NCBI GenBank assembly: GCA_051155735.1 | Contig: DAXETX010000209.1 | Coordinates: 1-15,174 of the forward strand | From: JASJCP01 sp051155735 | GTDB taxonomy: Bacteria > Cyanobacteriota > Cyanobacteriia > Cyanobacteriales > Xenococcaceae | DNA length: 15,174 nt | Reading direction: 5' to 3' | Shown here: piece after piece, positions 13,743-15,174 of the stretch | How the letters are laid out: the number at the start of each line of letters is the position of its first letter | Numbering within the stretch: the first letter of the stretch is position 1 | The notes under the pieces: model-generated | The model's input: only the letters and a program-made list of their open reading frames with translations | What the model was told of the DNA's origin: nothing | The model's database searches: none | Made by a program: the position numbers and the translations under genes

Positions 13743-14957
13743 ATGAACGACCCAATACTAATAGTTAATTCTCGCTTATTAGGACATCAACAACTACAGC
13801 AAATTCTAATTCGTAATCAAACTATTATTGCGATCGCTCCTAAATTAGAATCAAACTATCATCCTGCGGTGATTGATGTGGCAGGAGATTTTATTTCTTT
13901 AGGCGGAGTCGATTTACAGATTAACGGCGGATTAGGATTAGCCTTTCCTGATTTAGCAGCTACCAATCAGGATAAATTAAGCGCAATTGGTAATTTCTTG
14001 TGGCAACAAGGTATTGATGCTTATCTGCCCACTATTGTTACTACTTCGATCGCCAAAATACAGCGATCGCTAACAACAATTGCCGACTATTTAACTCAGT
14101 CTCAGCAGGCAAGGGATCGTAGGGTAAGGTTGCCTCACCCCCCTGGAAATCATGCTGTGTCGTCTCAAGCCCAACTGACAATTCCGACAGCTAAAATCTT
14201 AGGAGTGCATTTAGAAGGACCTTTTTTAGCTGAGGCAAAACGCGGGGCGCACCCAGCAGCATATTTACTACCGCTAACTATCGATACAGTAAAACAAGTT
14301 TTAGGCGACTACACCTCTTTAGTGAAAGTAATTACCCTTGCGCCCGAATTAGACCCCACAGGCGCAGCCATAACTTATTTACATTCTCAAGGAATCACGG
14401 TGAGTTTGGGGCATTCTTTGGCTACTGCTTCACAAGCCCAAATAGCCTTTCAACAAGGTGCAACGATGGTAACTCATGCTTTTAATGCCATGCCCAGTTT
14501 ACACCATCGCCAACCAGGCTTATTAGGAGCAGCCATTGTCAACCCGCAAGTTTTTTGTGGCTTCATTGCAGATGGTCATCATGTGTGTCGCGAAATGCTA
14601 GATATTTTCTTAAGGGCTAGTAAATATAGCCAAGGCGCTTTTCTGGTTAGTGATGCTTTAGCCCCGATGGGTTTAGCCGATGGAATCTATCCTTGGGATA
14701 GTCGCACTATCGAAGTTACTAACGGTACAGCAAAACTCAGCAATGGCACACTAGCAGGTACAACCTTACCTTTGTTAGTCGGAGTCAGAAACTTAGTGCA
14801 ATGGCAACTCGCTACCCCTCAACAGGCGATCGCTCTAGCCACAGAATCGCCCAGAAAGGCGATCGGTTTACCCAGTACTCTAGTAGGACAACCAGCCAAT
14901 TTACTCCGTTGGCATGGAGATGAAACTCAAAATGAGCTTACGTGGGAAAGATTGTAA
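13743..14957 (+). CDS. nagA: N-acetylglucosamine-6-phosphate deacetylase
   Basis: This 404-residue amidohydrolase removes acetate from GlcNAc-6-phosphate, feeding amino sugars from wall recycling back into metabolism. Motifs in order: VDLQINGG (57-63), HLEGPF with metal ligand E158, GHS with H224, THAFNAM with H245, FIADGHHV (274-281) for substrate contact, and VSDALAPMG with catalytic D304. The barrel is complete, so it should be active. An extra segment at about residues 121-147 (Q/R/P/H-rich, containing RLPHPPGNH) sits between the TIADYL helix and the AKILGVHLEG strand and looks like an insertion. The gene diverges from purE with overlapping 5' ends, so its promoter must lie inside purE or be shared. 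No Shine-Dalgarno is seen before the ATG. No nagB neighbour is present. Confidence 0.92.
   Translation: MNDPILIVNSRLLGHQQLQQILIRNQTIIAIAPKLESNYHPAVIDVAGDFISLGGVDLQINGGLGLAFPDLAATNQDKLSAIGNFLWQQGIDAYLPTIVTTSIAKIQRSLTTIADYLTQSQQARDRRVRLPHPPGNHAVSSQAQLTIPTAKILGVHLEGPFLAEAKRGAHPAAYLLPLTIDTVKQVLGDYTSLVKVITLAPELDPTGAAITYLHSQGITVSLGHSLATASQAQIAFQQGATMVTHAFNAMPSLHHRQPGLLGAAIVNPQVFCGFIADGHHVCREMLDIFLRASKYSQGAFLVSDALAPMGLADGIYPWDSRTIEVTNGTAKLSNGTLAGTTLPLLVGVRNLVQWQLATPQQAIALATESPRKAIGLPSTLVGQPANLLRWHGDETQNELTWERL
14122..14140. repeat. Hairpin inside nagA insertion
   Basis: GGGTAAGG and CCTCACCC form arms of eight positions with one mismatch around TTG, followed by more C residues. The stretch is much richer in G+C than the surrounding coding sequence and codes for residues about 127-133, within the segment that seems extra relative to other NagA proteins. 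It resembles a small palindromic repeat element inserted in frame. Confidence 0.5.
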
Positions 14958-15045
14958 GTTAAAAGGTGATCGTATATCTATCTCGATAATAGACCTGTCT
15001 TTAGTGCATCAGACAAAAAAATCTCTCAACAATCTCCACAATCGC

Positions 15046-15051
15046 TACAAT
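15046..15051 (+). promoter_or_regulatory. Candidate -10 box of purL
   Basis: TACAAT matches five of six -10 bases and would start transcription roughly 25 bases before the purL ATG. No good -35 is present. The rest of the 126-bp gap after nagA shows no terminator or other gene. Confidence 0.35.
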
Positions 15052-15083
15052 AGACCCTGTGTCATTTTCTCCCCAGGCTTACC

Positions 15084-15174
15084 ATGACAGAAACGACTCC
15101 TTTTACCACTGAAGCAATTGCAGCAGAAGGGCTTAAACCCGAAGAATATCAAGAAATCGTTCAAAGATTAGGTC
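15084..15174 (+). CDS. purL: Phosphoribosylformylglycinamidine synthase subunit PurL, N-terminal fragment
   Basis: Only the first 30 residues are in the window, open to the right edge. The segment EAIAAEGLKPEEYQEIVQRL matches the usual N-terminus of cyanobacterial PurL, just before the conserved GRxPNxxELGM region, which lies outside. PurL uses ATP and glutamine-derived ammonia to convert FGAR to FGAM in purine synthesis, together with PurQ and PurS. Start ATG 15084 has AGG about seven bases upstream. The short length limits certainty, but the match is specific. Confidence 0.8.
   Translation, partial: MTETTPFTTEAIAAEGLKPEEYQEIVQRLG

Larger units (their letters stand above)
333..14833. repeat. 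HIP1 octamers (GCGATCGC), about 18 copies dispersed
   Basis: Copies start at 333, 1663, 2453, 3600, 4199, 4668, 6154, 6707, 8345, 10606, 11296, 11429, 12052, 12436, 13650, 13830, 14063 and 14826. This far exceeds chance for an octamer in 15 kb and is the known highly iterated palindrome of many cyanobacteria. Almost all lie in coding sequence. The spacing is denser from 10.6 kb onward and sparse at 6.7-10.6 kb. Confidence 0.9.

Noticed and set aside
1..15174. CRISPR array, transposon, phage or defence genes
   Set aside because: No spaced direct repeats, transposase, integrase, phage structural or nuclease/toxin motifs appear in any translated gene. All major genes are core or common cyanobacterial functions.

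Overview
This window is ordinary chromosomal DNA from a cyanobacterium. Three things show it: about 18 copies of the HIP1 octamer GCGATCGC in 15 kb, an AT-rich background, and plastid/cyanobacterial genes (cruP, a CrtR-type beta-carotene hydroxylase, a cyanobacterial-type MenC for phylloquinone, and a CmpR/NdhR-like LysR regulator). The mixture of genes and the heptanucleotide repeat tract fit a unicellular or pleurocapsalean type of genome, but the genus cannot be fixed from sequence alone. I see no prophage, insertion sequence, CRISPR array, defence island or biosynthetic gene cluster.

Layout. Positions 1-800 (minus) hold the N-terminal 266 residues of an ABC-F ATPase that runs off the left edge. 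A tRNA-Val(GAC) lies at 989-1061, followed by a small secreted PPC-domain protein and a five-copy hexamer repeat. A plus-strand run follows: hpnA-like epimerase, LysR regulator and cruP (14 bp apart), a degenerate heptamer repeat tract, a SirB1/transglutaminase-like TPR protein, and a family 2 glycosyltransferase (3 bp apart). The strand then switches, converging at about 7285-7313. The minus strand carries a DppB-type ABC permease just downstream of a REC-PAS-GGDEF response regulator, a 405-bp gene-free stretch with inverted repeats, a 68-residue unknown protein, and a likely transcription unit crtR-menC-cobI that ends in a clear intrinsic terminator. purE (minus) and nagA (plus) diverge with overlapping 5' ends, and purL begins at the right edge.

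How the genes relate. Three genes act on isoprenoid-derived lipids: hpnA (hopanoid-associated), cruP and crtR (carotenoids). menC makes a phylloquinone precursor. cobI belongs to cobalamin synthesis, and purE and purL to purine synthesis. Most neighbours belong to different pathways, as is common in cyanobacterial genomes, so shared function should not be read from adjacency alone. The most suggestive pairings are LysR-cruP, GGDEF-permease and crtR-menC-cobI.

I did not find a convincing undescribed system. The items most worth a second look are the hairpin-bearing insertion in nagA, the LysR-cruP pair with an inverted repeat upstream, the period-7 repeat tract, the overlapping purE/nagA starts, and the structured intergenic stretch at 9704-10108.
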